From Sipunculus nudus (Eukaryota > Annelida > Sipuncula > Golfingiida > Sipunculidae): a stretch of DNA of 64,000 nt. The DNA lies in contig CM049311.1 in assembly GCA_026874595.1 (NCBI GenBank), forward strand, positions 8,345,676-8,409,675. The letters are read 5' to 3'. The notes under the pieces were generated by a model, which worked only from the letters and a program-made list of their open reading frames with translations, did not search any database and had not been told where the DNA came from. Position numbers and translations under genes: made by a program. Below, piece by piece: positions 24,885-37,529 of the stretch (its first letter is position 1; each line of letters begins with the position of its first letter).

Positions 24885-26841
24885 TGTTGGAGCCTGTCTG
24901 CGGATCTGGCCCATCTGCCGATGGGCTTGGTCCATATGAGGATCCGTTATGCAGATGGGCAGCCCAATAACGGATTTGATACCATGCACTTTCTGGCCCG
25001 TCTGAAGATGGGCTTTGCCCAATAACCGATTTTAGTTTTTATTAGTTTTACGTTATTTTTTATTATCTTTATGACTTTTGTACTCAGACAAACATTTCTG
25101 AGAACTTAAATGGGTTTGCCTGCTCTTGGGGTGTCCAACACACTTCCCTCTAAAGCCAAGCTCAGAGAAGAGGTCAGCAAGTATTTCCGGGTAGTCCCTG
25201 TTGATAGTCTGTTTTACGTCGCCAAGAACATCCACGAGAGGGAGGTGGACCATGCAGGATATCGAAAGATCTTTGCCCATGTTAGTGCTTCATTTATCAT
25301 GTAAGGTGTATCCGATATTAAGTTGGTGAATTGGACATAACTAAATGCGTTTACCCTTAAGTGTTATTATAGTGTTAGTGACAACTAAATTAACTAGAAA
25401 GCACTCACAGAGCACATGCCTCCGCCACCGCTTGTGTACGTACCAATGAAAGTACACTCGGTTTTATGACATGAAATAGTATATGGCCTTTTAGACAAAA
25501 AAAGGTACAACCCTATCAAAATAGTGTGCCATTTAAACCACCGTATTATCATAATTTATTCAATTTATATAATATAGATTTATTTTACATATATGTTTAT
25601 TGCTCCGAATCCAAACAGGGTCTATAAATAAGTTTAGAATAGTTCCTAGTAAGCTGAGCTAATATTTTATTCGATAACAGTATCCCACACAGACCGAAAT
25701 TATTGATATGCAAGTATTAACTACGAATTTGGTAGTTTAAAACATATTTATATATAAATCATCGTGATGATTGATTTTTTCAGAGATCTATTTATTTAAA
25801 GTTGTATCTAATAAATTGTTATGCATTAAAAATAAAAATAAACTTCACTATGTTACTGTGAAAGATATGTAAAACATAACCTTATATCGTTTTGTTTAAA
25901 ATTATTTTGTGGCTTTTTTTGCCCTGGCCTTTGCAAAGACACTACTCTCCAGCAATGACACCTGCAGCCAAAACTACAATTAACCTCGGCATCATCTCTG
26001 TGATAACCTGAAAAAGGAGTAATGTCCGACTTCCCTGCTGCTCTCATCACCAGGACGCCAACAATTCTGTACGAATGCTAAGTATAGAGAGCTCATCAAT
26101 AAGACACTTCTCCAAAAGAAACTGTATCAAGATGTGTTATTGTGGTGAAAGTGCATGATTGTGATTGACTCTGAGATCAAATGACTCGTGAGAGAGTGTT
26201 TGCTATATATATATTACACTATTCTATTGTAAAAATGTATGTGGTAACCTTGATATATATGTGGATATTAAAAATAAATATGAGAAACTGATTTGTACCA
26301 CATATAATTTCTCTTTAGTAAATTGTATGTACCGTGGAAGTCGCATCTATGTGGTAATGTAAATGAGATTTTTTCGCAACAGCTGTATAATTACTCTTTG
26401 GTAAAAAGTGAACCTCATTAAACTCTTAAAATCACACGAATGCAATGTAGACTAATTAAGAATTGTGTGTAAAAATTTATTTAATAGGGTATTGTAACAC
26501 TGCATGCACATCTATGTAGTTTTCTATGCACATCTATGTAATTTTGACGATAAAATTATTGATATAAGGCTGTGATAGTGATTTATGTTTCAATTAACAC
26601 ATTAAGTTCTGAGAAATGTTTGTCTGAGTACAAAAGTCATCAAGATAATAAAATAATAACGCATTACTAACAAAAACTAAAATCGGTTATTTGGCCAAGC
26701 CCATCTGCAGATGGGCCAGAAAGTGCATGGTATCAAATCCGTTATTTGGCTGCCCATCTGCAGATGGGCAGCCCAATAACGGATCCTCATATGGGCCAAG
26801 CCCATCGGCAGATGGGCCAGATCCGCAAACGGGCTCCAACA
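24885..26841. mobile_element. About 2-kb DNA transposon with palindrome-rich TIRs
   Basis: Two inverted arms of about 225-240 bp (24885 to about 25109; about 26602 to 26841) start TGTTGGAGCC and end TTAAGTTCT next to the core, and are visibly over 90% identical. Both are packed with palindromes of GCCCATCTGC / GCAGATGGGC. The right arm contains a 48-bp dyad with one mismatch (26737-26784); the left arm has lost about half of it. Flanking TA or TATA is consistent with a short TA-type target duplication, but the exact end is ambiguous. The 1.5-kb core has possible minus-strand coding remnants (25853-26050 with a CSFGCRCHCW cluster; 25053-25280) that I cannot assign to a transposase family. Confidence 0.8.
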
Positions 26842-29098
26842 TATACTGTAAATAGCCCGTCACACCCCCTCATGTCCATTCAACTGTCTCTTCTATGAAA
26901 AATTTTGTGAGCCTATATCTCAAAGAAAAGGAAGCTTAAAGGGCCTAATTTCCAACAAGGTAAATAAATACCTTCCTTACACCTAATTTAAGTAACAAAA
27001 CAATTCTAAAATATGAGAAATCAGTCTATATCAGCCCTATACTTATGGCAGTGAAGGTCATTGGTCACTTGCAAAAACAGCCTCAGTTGTTAGCTGCTGA
27101 TTAGAATATGTCATGTAAACACTCTAAAAAATATTATCAGCTAAAACAAGATGGCTACTCATGCAGGGGCACATCTGATCTGTCAGGTCATTGTGAAGAG
27201 TCCAAAACGTTGTGAAACACAAACTTGAGGTTTATTGTGAAATTCTTAATAACCAGACTATAGGGTGCAACTTTTATATGCAAATTTCTAAGAAATTATT
27301 GAAATGTATAAACTTGAAAGAAAATCATCTATAAAAAGGACAGATGGACTCAGGTTGGTGGGATGGAGTATAGTCTGGTCAGACCTACATATAAGCAGCT
27401 ATAAATATTCTTCATGCAGCCTTCAATCAGAGGCCAATTTGTTAAACACAAGCACGTGACGGATTGCCAATATCATGCTTGCTGCAACTTTTGCACGTGT
27501 ACTTGCTGCACTTGTGTACTTATCTGATCAGATCTGAGCAACCCACACTTTAAATTAAAATACATCATGCAGTTTTATGCAGATAAATAAAACCCCAAAA
27601 GGTTTTAAACTTTCCACCAATCAACTGCTTTCTGTTTTTAATATATACAACAATTAACTTCAACAAAGAAAGAAATAAATTGCTACATTAGTGTTGGTCA
27701 ACATTGGGACAGGTAACTTACAATGCAAATTGTTTTAAAAATATACAGAAATTTTCATTTTATTTTAATTTACTGTCCTGGGGAGGACAAATTTAATACC
27801 TCAGTCGATCGCAAAGCTACTATAGTATATAGCTGTTTTGGTAGATCAGGGAATCAGCAAAAATATACAGAGAAGCATTTATTTCATTTTTTTTTATTCA
27901 TTTAAAGCTGTATGCGTGCATCAGTAGGTCATGATCGGATACTGCATGGGTTTGACCCATCTTAATATTGGATGGATTGGAAGATGGCACGTAACATTCA
28001 GCACCAAGAACGAAATGTTGGACATACCATGATATTAGCTTTCACTTTATAAAAGCTTCTTTGCACTGCTGCAGGATAATACTTTTTTTCTTTTTATCTT
28101 GATTTCATATTGACTTTTTTAAGCTGCGATGAAAGGTGATATCTGCATGCTTAATTTTTTGGTCTTAATATTTTGACTTTAAAAAAGTAATAAATATATA
28201 TATCACCTTAACACCGAGTCAAAATCTTTCACCGAACAACGACAGTTTGAGACAACTTCTTACGGTAGTTAATATAATTATTTTAATTACAGTTTAGGGT
28301 ATATGACCTGGTTGACCGCAACATCCAGTCTGGTACCGAAAACACTCCGCAAATGACTCTTCGTCTGGTACACGACAGGCGCCCTCATTAGTCTTAACCT
28401 CATTAGTGTTCCCTTTTCACGACCGAGCTAGTGAGGTGATTTTTTCCAAAGTTTACCTGGTATATTCCCATCATGCCACGGGGCCTGCTGGGCCGCTCAT
28501 GTCACATCAAAGAAAGCGGGGCTTCAACTTGTGGCTTGTTTGTTTACCCTTGTTGCTGATTAAGCGTAATGACTGAGCTACTTCACGTAGTGACTGCGAG
28601 ACTGATTGAAAGTATGATTGAATAGAGGCGGCATACTTGGGCACATGAGATAAAATTGCAACTAGTGCCCTATAATGTGAGGACAGATTTGAGCGCCTCT
28701 ATGGTCATATCATACTAAGCAGTTCTGCTTTGTAAGCACCATGTATACCAGGCCACTGCTTGAAAAAGACCACCCCTCTAGACTTGAAATGGCCCTTCTT
28801 ACTTTATAGTGAGTAATAATACTCAATAATGCCGTTTTTGGAGGACATCGTTAATAGAAGTATACTTTATCGCAATGCATGAAATATGGCTACAGAAAGG
28901 TGGCATAGAAGCAAAAACAGTTTGTGTGCGTTAGTTGGGATAGGGAGGGTATTACTCTGCGGAGAAAATTCTCTTCACAAGTTATCATAGGTGGTCATAT
29001 ATATATTTTAAAAGTTTAATGCCCAGAAAGACATGGTCATTGGAATTACTTAAATTAATATAATTTTGCATGTTTATATTTTCGTCAATATTTAGGGC
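26842..29098. other. AT-rich intergenic DNA, nothing recognised
   Basis: The sequence is unique. A slightly GC-richer patch at about 28290-28640 contains paired words CTCATTAGTCTTAACC and CTCATTAGTGTTCCC. I see no coding exon or RNA gene. Confidence 0.45.
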
Positions 29099-29830
29099 GC
29101 CGCTTGACAAGCGTTGCCCTATAGTGATCACCGTGTCAGTCCGTCCTTCCGTCCATCCGTCCTTCCGTCAGTGACATTTTCTTTCGCGCGCGATAACTCA
29201 ACAACAACATACTGCAGCTTTCCAAAATTCACAGGGATGATTGGTACCTATGAGGGCTCCAGACCTGACGAATTACAGACATGTCGGAATTTCAATATGG
29301 CCACCTCAGCCCAATCGCTGATTTTCTATCGTGCGCGATAACTCAACAACAACATACTACAGCTATCCCAAATTCACAGGGTTGATTGGTACATATGAGG
29401 GCTCCAGACCTTTTGAATAACAGACATGTCGGAATTCCAATATGGCCGCCACAGCCTGATCGCTGATTTTCTTTTGCACGTGATAACTCAACAACAACCT
29501 ACTGAAGCTTTCCCAATTTCACAGGGATCATTGGTGCCTATATATGAGGGCCTCTGACCTATTGAATTACAGACTTGCTCAAAATCAAATATGGCTAACA
29601 GACTACATTCGTTGATTTTCTCTTGCACACATTATTTCAGACATACCTTCTTTAATATCATTTGATCCAGTAGGATTTTTTCCCTCATGCATATGGATAA
29701 AAACCTGTTTCTGTTTGTCATACTTTTCAGATTTAACTTAATTTTTCACCCATATGTAAACAAGTCCAGCACTTGCAGAAACGCGGGGCCCTCCAAGGAC
29801 CATTGTCCGACCACATCTAGTTTTTTTTTA
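29099..29830. repeat. Dispersed repeat with three 145-bp tandem units
   Basis: The block opens with GGGCGCCGCTTGACAAGCG and a (GTCC)-rich tract (29134-29172). Three diverged units follow, each carrying GATAACTCAACAACAAC, at 29192, 29337 and 29482; the spacing is exactly 145 bp both times. It closes with GCGGGGCCCTCCAAGGACC near 29785. The overall organisation (a 'ccgtccttccgtcc' lead, tandem 'gataactca' units, a GCGGGG terminal) resembles repeats I associate with mollusc genomes; that identification is from memory. Confidence 0.65.
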
Positions 29831-30017
29831 CTTTCAATCACTTGAACTTTTGAAGATATACGATGCTCACATAGAGAATATAAAGGCATTTTACTCCATA
29901 CTTTGTGGATCTACACACCAGGAAAGTCTTTTCCAAATCAACCGAATTTTTTAGGCACATGGTTCATCAATTTATCTCGTGGCTATTTATCAAATCATGA
30001 TAAAATTGACGTATCGT

Positions 30018-30019
<2 letters not shown>

Positions 30020-30075
<56 letters not shown>
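30020..30075. repeat. (TA)n microsatellite
   Basis: A perfect TA tract of about 28 repeats. It is followed at 30260-30275 by a run of 16 C inside a C-rich patch (30251-30288). Confidence 0.95.
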
Positions 30076-30077
<2 letters not shown>

Positions 30078-30887
30078 GGAGAGAAACGTCTGCATGGGGT
30101 GTTGTGAGCCTATAGAGTGCAAATTCTCCTCAACACAACTGATTACCCACTATATGACGTCATGAATTATCATATAAATACATTTGTGACTATTAGCTGA
30201 GTTGTAAAAGTCGCAGAATAATATTTGGAGATTCCTGATCTTCTGTTTTCTCCCCCCTGCCCCCCCCCCCCCCCCACACCCACCCCCCAAAAAAGTGGGA
30301 GCGGTGGGTTAAGTATTATCGGTAAAATTGCAGAATAGGTGACCTGCCACAAACTGGCTTCCATATATACTGATTGAGTGTCCTTTTTATGGCTTCCTTG
30401 CACATAGAGCTTAAACATAATGATTTCTTCATAAGGACACATTTGGATTAGATTAAAAAAAAGATAAGACGTCAAAGGGAAAATTACGTATATAGAAGTT
30501 TAGGAGTTAAGCCAGATTGTAACTGGTCACCTACACAGCATTTCACGATATAATTTTCAATTAAGTTTCCTTTCTACAACTAGAAAATAACAGGATATCT
30601 GCATTCTATATAATGAATGCAAGCCTCCGCCATTCACTTATTCGGCCCATGATCCGAGTTTTAATCGTGAATGAGTGACCGTGGGTTTGTGACTATATTT
30701 CTCAAAGACGTTCAGGACTGCATCCTCGTGCTCGTCAAAATAGCCACTGTATATAATGTTGTAGGCCTGCTGTTGTGTACACTGACTGACCTTAAATAAA
30801 AGTTTATATTATAATTACTTTTCGGGGCGTGGGGAGGGGTGAGTGGGTGTATAGCTAAGGATACACATGATTGATCAGATTCTGCAG

Positions 30888-30892
<5 letters not shown>

Positions 30893-30957
<65 letters not shown>

Positions 30958-31471
30958 GACTTTAAATGGGCACCCCTGAATGGAACAGACTCCATACGTG
31001 TTCGTTGCCCTGCGCGAAAATATCGGAAACATGTCTATATAGCTATAGAACCCAAGTGGCAGCAGTGCACAGAGGGTTATAGGAGGTATCAAATATCATC
31101 TGATGTGACAAGTAACACATAGCTATTTGTAAAAGAAATCATAAAGACCACTTGGATATGGTTTTATAATAATATGTGCAGTACATTCATTAGAAAAATC
31201 CTAATGAAGATATAAACCATTCTTACCTCCTTTAAGAGTGCACGTCTGGGTAAAATAAAACACACTAAATCTAACCCCCGTGCCAGTCTGTCAGTATATA
31301 GTGATTTATCTACTAGAATACTATAATGGTGGTTTGGTTTCAGTCAAGGGGGGGCTGTATATACATCTCATTTAGCTGACATATTTGTACTACTTTTATA
31401 TAATCGTAAGGTTTCAATTATCAGTGTCATTGGAACGTAAATCTAGACCAGAGTACATTTAGCTCGTATAA

Positions 31472-31525
<54 letters not shown>

Positions 31526-32021
31526 CTTCTATATACACTTGTATTATTATATCGTCTTATATGTATTTCATATATATGTATATATTTAAATTAATTATAT
31601 ATATATTCAAGTATACATAACGATGTTTATATATGATGTCCTTTCATGGTTTATGGGTCTTAATGATTTTGTATCAATATTTAGGCGGTAACGATACGGT
31701 ACATATCGCGATACAATTGCTCAAGAAACAATATAAGATACGTTTCATATTTAATATAAAAAATAGTTGTTTGATTTCCATAAATTCCTTCAAACAATAA
31801 ATAATTTTAATTTTTACGAAGGAATAACCATTCAGTTGCCATTTAATTGGTTTCTTACCGATGACATTCCACCTTAGATGTGTCACCTAGTACAGGAGTG
31901 ATGTCAGATGTCATTTCATATTGGATGATCAAATATCGTCAGTGTATCGATATAGGGACATATGACGATACTGGTACGATATTTGACTTTGTACCGCGAT
32001 CTGTCGATGCAGTCCTAATCA

Positions 32022-32065
<44 letters not shown>
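30893..32065. repeat. Cluster of three long (TA)n tracts
   Basis: Perfect or near-perfect TA tracts lie at 30893-30952, 31473-31519 and 32030-32065. The intervening sequence is AT-rich and unique, with no gene recognised. Confidence 0.9.
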
Positions 32066-32068
<3 letters not shown>

Positions 32069-32158
32069 TGGCATATACCTTGTAAAGCAACCGACCATAA
32101 TTAAATGTTAAATATGTTTAATGAGACATACGTGATTGATTATATCTGTACATATATA

Positions 32159-32259
32159 CAGTGGAAGCTGTCTGAAGACCATCTGTCTAATAAGACCACC
32201 TGTCCATTAAGACCATATTTGGCCAGTCCCATGGGTGGTGTTAAATCACGGTTTCACTG
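32159..32259. mobile_element. 101-bp TA-flanked MITE
   Basis: The segment begins CAGTGGAAGC and ends GGTTTCACTG, inverted ends of the CAGTGAAACC type, with TA immediately outside on both sides (32157-32158 and 32260-32261). The inside carries repeated GACCA words (AAGACCACCTGTCCATTAAG). It is a shorter relative of the element at 2109-2283. A Tc1/mariner-type derivation is inferred from the TA target. Confidence 0.65.
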
Positions 32260-32317
32260 TATGTATATATGCTTGCAAAAAAAGTGAAATAAAGGTGAGA
32301 GCATTCCACCATTATAT

Positions 32318-32318
<1 letters not shown>

Positions 32319-32375
<57 letters not shown>

Positions 32376-32409
32376 ACACACACACACACATACACATACA
32401 CACACACAC

Positions 32410-32465
<56 letters not shown>
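32319..32465. repeat. Compound (CT)n(CA)n(TA)n microsatellite
   Basis: A CT tract (32319-32373), a CA tract (32375-32410) and a TA tract (to about 32458) are joined almost without interruption. Confidence 0.95.
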
Positions 32466-33335
32466 TCGTCGCGTTGATCTATCTGTCGATTAATGACTCT
32501 TGAGAAGGGCAATTTTCATAAATAGATATATAAACTTCAAAGTAAAGTGGATACAAAGTAACAGAATGCCAGACCGCGGGTGGCATGTAAAACAGTCGTT
32601 CATTATAACGTCCTCTAATAGAGGACCATTCGATACCTCATTCAAAAAGAAAGTTATAAAAAAATATCGTATGTACCGAACGACCTGGACAATGAGCTGA
32701 TCAGCACAAACGGGCTGGTTTGTATGGGGCGGCGTTTATATGTGTGAGGAACCAGGCTTCTTTACACTAGAAAGGGCACTATGAAAGGAATCGTTCTGTC
32801 GCCAACAGCACATGTCACAGAGCGTTATTGTGACGGTATCAGAGATAAGCCTCACTGGATCAGTGAAAGGGGTTTGGTTCTGTCCCTGATCGCTGACCGT
32901 GTATTATTGAGACCTATGTTGATTCAGGCCTCGACCCTTTTCCCTAGCGGGGGGCGCGTGCCCCTTCAGAGCTTCATTAAACATTGTGTAAATCTATTTA
33001 TTTATATTTTTGATACACGACTGAGTGATTTATGGTGATTTTAACGAGAGCTAAAGCCCTTGTTATACTAGCTTCCCCTTTATTAGCTGCTCATTTTCTG
33101 GGTTTTTTTTTATTTGTCAGGTATATGTGTAACTAAAGGTGTGTCTGCACGGAATGTATACGTATACATTCATGAAGGTAATCCCCTCTCTCTTTCTGTC
33201 TCTCTTTCCCTTGACTCACCAATGTGCAATTCAAGGTCCCTCTGGATGTATTTCCACATTTATTATACCGGCTCACTACTTTCTATCATAGTCTTTTATG
33301 TCTTTCATTTGTATTTATGTACTTACTCCCCTCCC

Positions 33336-33366
<31 letters not shown>

Positions 33367-33616
33367 ATACACACACATTTCCAAATGCATGTTGTTAAAG
33401 ATATCATATTATATATTAAATTATATTAAATATTATATTCTTCTTTATCTTTCGCCTATATCTATAACTGTCAAATTTAATTTTTATTGAAGCACTTCCA
33501 TGTACGATAGTTATTCAGGTCGTTCCCTTCAGTTGAAATACAGTCTAATCACATAATGATCGGAACAAAATAAAAAAAAAGATACGGCGAAAAACACACA
33601 CACACGCACACACCCT

Positions 33617-33665
<49 letters not shown>

Positions 33666-35019
33666 CTATATATGCTCAAGCTCCGTATAAAATAAACAGT
33701 TCTATTGGTAAAATATTCAAATATTTGTTTTCAGGGAATGAGCCGTATTACACAGAAAGCCACAATATTAAACGCTGTACGAGCGAGGTCAGTCTGCATA
33801 TATAGATATATATATATATATAGAATACGTTTCGTATGTACTCCCTTTAATCAAGTATATATTGGCATATACTATTTACTCTCGAGAAATAGTCACTAAA
33901 ATGTAACGGGTCGGTTGGACAGTTCTCTATACTTAAAGCGAGCGACACCATAGAAATACCTCGTATTGGATGAGCGGGTTTCCCGCTGTATGACAGTATC
34001 GTCACCCTTGTCACAAATAGATATATACGAAAACCATTGAAAACCGGGGAACCGCCGGAGAATAATTGTACGTGTATTAATCAGCAAGTAAAATACAGGC
34101 AGCCGAGCGATGCTGTTGTTAAGATGACGCCGGAGCCGAAACGACAGTACCCCATTTGCTTCTTTGTTAAGTTCTGTCAGTTTCCCCGGCATTATATGAA
34201 ATAAGATCCTTACCGCCGACATGTTTTAGCTTGTAATTGTAGCAATACCTACAAGGCCTTGTTATGGCCAGCTTTCAAATATGAGAAACGGGCCCCGCTC
34301 CCTCCCCGTGCGGCTCGCGTGTACGCTTTTTGTGGTGGTTCCTTTTCATGTTCACCTCGCCACCAATCTAACAGGACTGTCAATAAATACCAGATTATTA
34401 GGGACTAAAGACCCCCCTACCAAACTCTATTACTGATTATGAATATACGTGGACAACCTTTGCTACGGTTCATATAAGCATGTGTTCCAAGCGCCAGCTT
34501 TTCATCCACTGAAGCAGACGATCCACCAACTTCCTGTTGCTCGCGTCTTTGCGGTCGGAAGCAAGTGTTGCAATAAAGCAGATCACATACCTGTTGATCT
34601 TTGATTACTTTTGGTGGTTGCTGTTTACACTGGTTTTATTTACACGTATTCAGTTAGAAACCTGTATATAAGAAGCCCCCTGAAAAATAACATTTACTTA
34701 TATTTTTCTTTATTGTTTTAATCATATCGGCGAAAATTGTAAATAACTGTCAGGTGAAAATAATTTTGGTTGTCTGTATATGACGCACATAACCGAAACG
34801 AATATTTAAATTTGATAACAAATAAATACAACAAATAAATTCTGCACATGCGTAGACTTGGAACGTTATACAATATAGTAATTAACCGAATATTAAGATA
34901 ATAGTAAAATACCCCTTTAAACGTGTTTACGGAGGTTGCAACACGAGTTGGCTTATGGCTTTAAAAAAGTTTAAAGATGTACTGTCATGTATTCATTTGT
35001 CTCTATCTCTTTCTCCCCC
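32466..35019. other. Intergenic; microsatellites and a GC-richer patch at 33900-34620
   Basis: No gene is recognised. It contains (CT)n at 33335-33366 and (CA)n(TA)n at 33593-33663. Unique DNA at about 33900-34620 is GC-richer. A 108-codon minus-strand frame (33896-34222) starts in fair context (AACATGTCGG) but has ordinary codon use and no recognisable motif. Confidence 0.4.
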
Positions 35020-35053
35020 TCTGTCTGTCTGTCTGTCTGTTTCTCTCACTCTT

Positions 35054-35126
<73 letters not shown>
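35020..35126. repeat. Compound (TCTG)n(CT)n(AT)n microsatellite
   Basis: TCTG repeats (35021-35040) are followed by CT (35053-35078) and AT (35078-35126). Read on the minus strand this is (TA)n(GA)n, the same compound as at 20142, 20741 and 44921. Confidence 0.95.
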
Positions 35127-35134
<8 letters not shown>

Positions 35135-35317
35135 CACATCGCATACAAGCGAGCACATTGTCCACGCGAGCACCCGTGAATTTGTACTCCGGCGTATTTT
35201 TTATTTGATATGCCCAGAATATAAAACACTAAACTTTAAGTGAAGCATATTCATTCTATAAGGTATATAAATAATACGAAACAAACCAAGATAACACACA
35301 CACATGTAATATGTTTA

Positions 35318-35612
35318 TACCTGAGCCTCATACACCAGTGCTTACAGACGATGTGTATACATCTCAACCATAAACGCCAGCCTTTACGGCGAGGTGTGTA
35401 CACCTGAGCCAAACACGCTTGTCCTTGGCGACGAATTTATATACCCGAGTTATATACAGCATACACCAGTCCTTGTGGACGACGTGTATACACCTATAAG
35501 CCAATCACGCAAGTCCTCGCGGACGAAGTTCACACGCCTGAGCCATATGAACTAGTCCTTGTCAACGATTGGTATACACCAGAGCCAAGCATACGAGTCC
35601 TTGGCGACTAGT
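35318..35612. repeat. Minisatellite array A, about 42-bp units (7 copies)
   Basis: Seven diverged units of about 42 bp follow the pattern ATACACCTGAGCCA, a variable 10-15 bp, then GTCCTTGCGGACGA and GTGT. Each unit carries a short inverted word (GTCC...GGAC) that could form a small hairpin. The family recurs at 36208-36452. Confidence 0.75.
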
Positions 35613-36207
35613 GTATTAGCCGTGATTACACGCGACTAAGTGGGTAGTTGTATTGGGCTGGTAATCCTATAACTAGAGTCGTGATACAAGACATATCCAC
35701 GAAAGCATCACAGTGGTCTTCCATCATGATGCATTCATATCGTGGTAAACAACCCATTATCTTAACATTATATAGGCTACGAATGAAGAATTAACACAAA
35801 AGAATATATATGAACTTATACATCCCAACCTTTTATGGTAACGAGTCATTTTCTGTTTCGCCTACAAGGTGGCTGCGCCCAGTAACCCGTGCGAACCATG
35901 CATGCTTGTATTCATGCGGTCAGAAATTAAACAAACATGCGGAGGGATTTACCAATATGCTGAGTTAAAACATAATTTTCCTTGCTCACGCTAGGTGTTG
36001 TTAAAAAGTATACTAATAAAGTCAACGATTGGTCTGGTTTTCGCATGTGACAGCATTCACATAGGCCATGAGGCGTCAGAAATGAAGAAAATATTTGCAT
36101 CCTCATAGAGCCTTAAAGTACGTTCCTCGCTGGCATTCTGACAGCCAGTACGCTGCATGGTCATGCATGGGGTCTCTAATGTTAGAGGAACGAAATTATG
36201 CTACTTA

Positions 36208-36452
36208 TGTATATACATGAGCCATAAACAGTATACACTAGTATTTGCAGACGATGTGTATACACCTGAGAAACATACGCAAATCCTTGCGGAAGAATGT
36301 ATACAAAATATAACTCAGCCATACACATCCGTTCTTGCGTGCATGTGCATGGATGAATTTATACAACTGGGTCATATATACACACTCCCTTCCTTGCGGA
36401 CGAAATGTATACATCTGAGCAAAACACACTAACCCTTGCGGACGAAGTGTCT
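36208..36452. repeat. Minisatellite array B, same about 42-bp family (5 copies)
   Basis: Five diverged units share the words ATACACCTGAG, CTTGCGGACGAA and ATGTATAC with array A, from which they are separated by about 600 bp of unrelated sequence. Some units have expanded internally (the third is about 60 bp). Confidence 0.75.
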
Positions 36453-37480
36453 TATAGGAAGCTCTGCCTGTTTGAGTAGGTCACTCAGGTAAATGTTACC
36501 AGGTATATATTGATTTTAAATCATATATTGAGACAGACAGACTGCAATCAGACACGTAGACAAGACCTATAGCTGTAGCTGCTCGACGAGCGTAAACTTC
36601 TTCTGCTGCTATACGTATAGACAAGAATAACACGGACGGCAAGAGGAGGACAGAGCCTCCGGCCGGCGTTAGATCGTTGAAGTTATAAGAGTTAAATTTG
36701 ACGAGTGCATCCGGACGTATATAGGAACATAAGTGTTTATGTACTCGATACAAAAACAGTCATCTGTAAAAGCACTACCAAGTTTTCACTGAGTTTGTTT
36801 GAGCAGAACTTGAGGATATAGTCAATCAGTATATTTCCTAAGGATTCACTGATGTTAAGGACCACTTTCTCACCGAACTCGATCCCAGTCCCACTCACCA
36901 CTCCATTGTATAGACCGGCTAAATTAGCCGGCACCGGTAAAGCCGGGTGAAGTGTGTGTATATGGAAAGAAAACATCGCGAGTTTCGGTGTGTGAATTGA
37001 AAAGAAAAATACAATCGGCAGTCATGTTGCTTCACCTGCATGCAGTTAGGAACAGATTTAATTAACTCGCTGATTTTCATATTATCACAAATAGAATGAC
37101 TAAGCATTAGGGACAGGTCACTTTACCGGTCCCTTTATGTATTTACTGTTGGTTTTAAAATATTGATTGGATTTTTATTTTTGATGACAATATGAGTCAG
37201 CATGTTAATTGCTAAAATGGCAAAAGGGGATAACAACATGTGTGAAAGTTGTTATAATAAAACTGATTTCCTATTATAAGTGATAATTTATGATAACGCA
37301 TACGATATATTATGTCAACCTATAATTCGTTAAAATAAATCAAATAAAAATATCTGACTTTACGAATTAAGATTCACTTTTTATTACATTTATATATATT
37401 CCCATTGCAAACATTACAATTAACATATGCAGCGCACATGCATGTATATAACACATATTCTAGCTTTTTACATTTACATT

Positions 37481-37529
<49 letters not shown>

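Noticed and set aside
33896-34222. 108-codon minus-strand frame beginning in AACATGTCGG context
   Set aside because: No domain, ordinary codon use, and no upstream or downstream exon partner seen.
35318-36452. CRISPR-like regularly spaced repeats
   Set aside because: Units are contiguous and diverged with no unique spacers, and the genome is eukaryotic; these are minisatellites.
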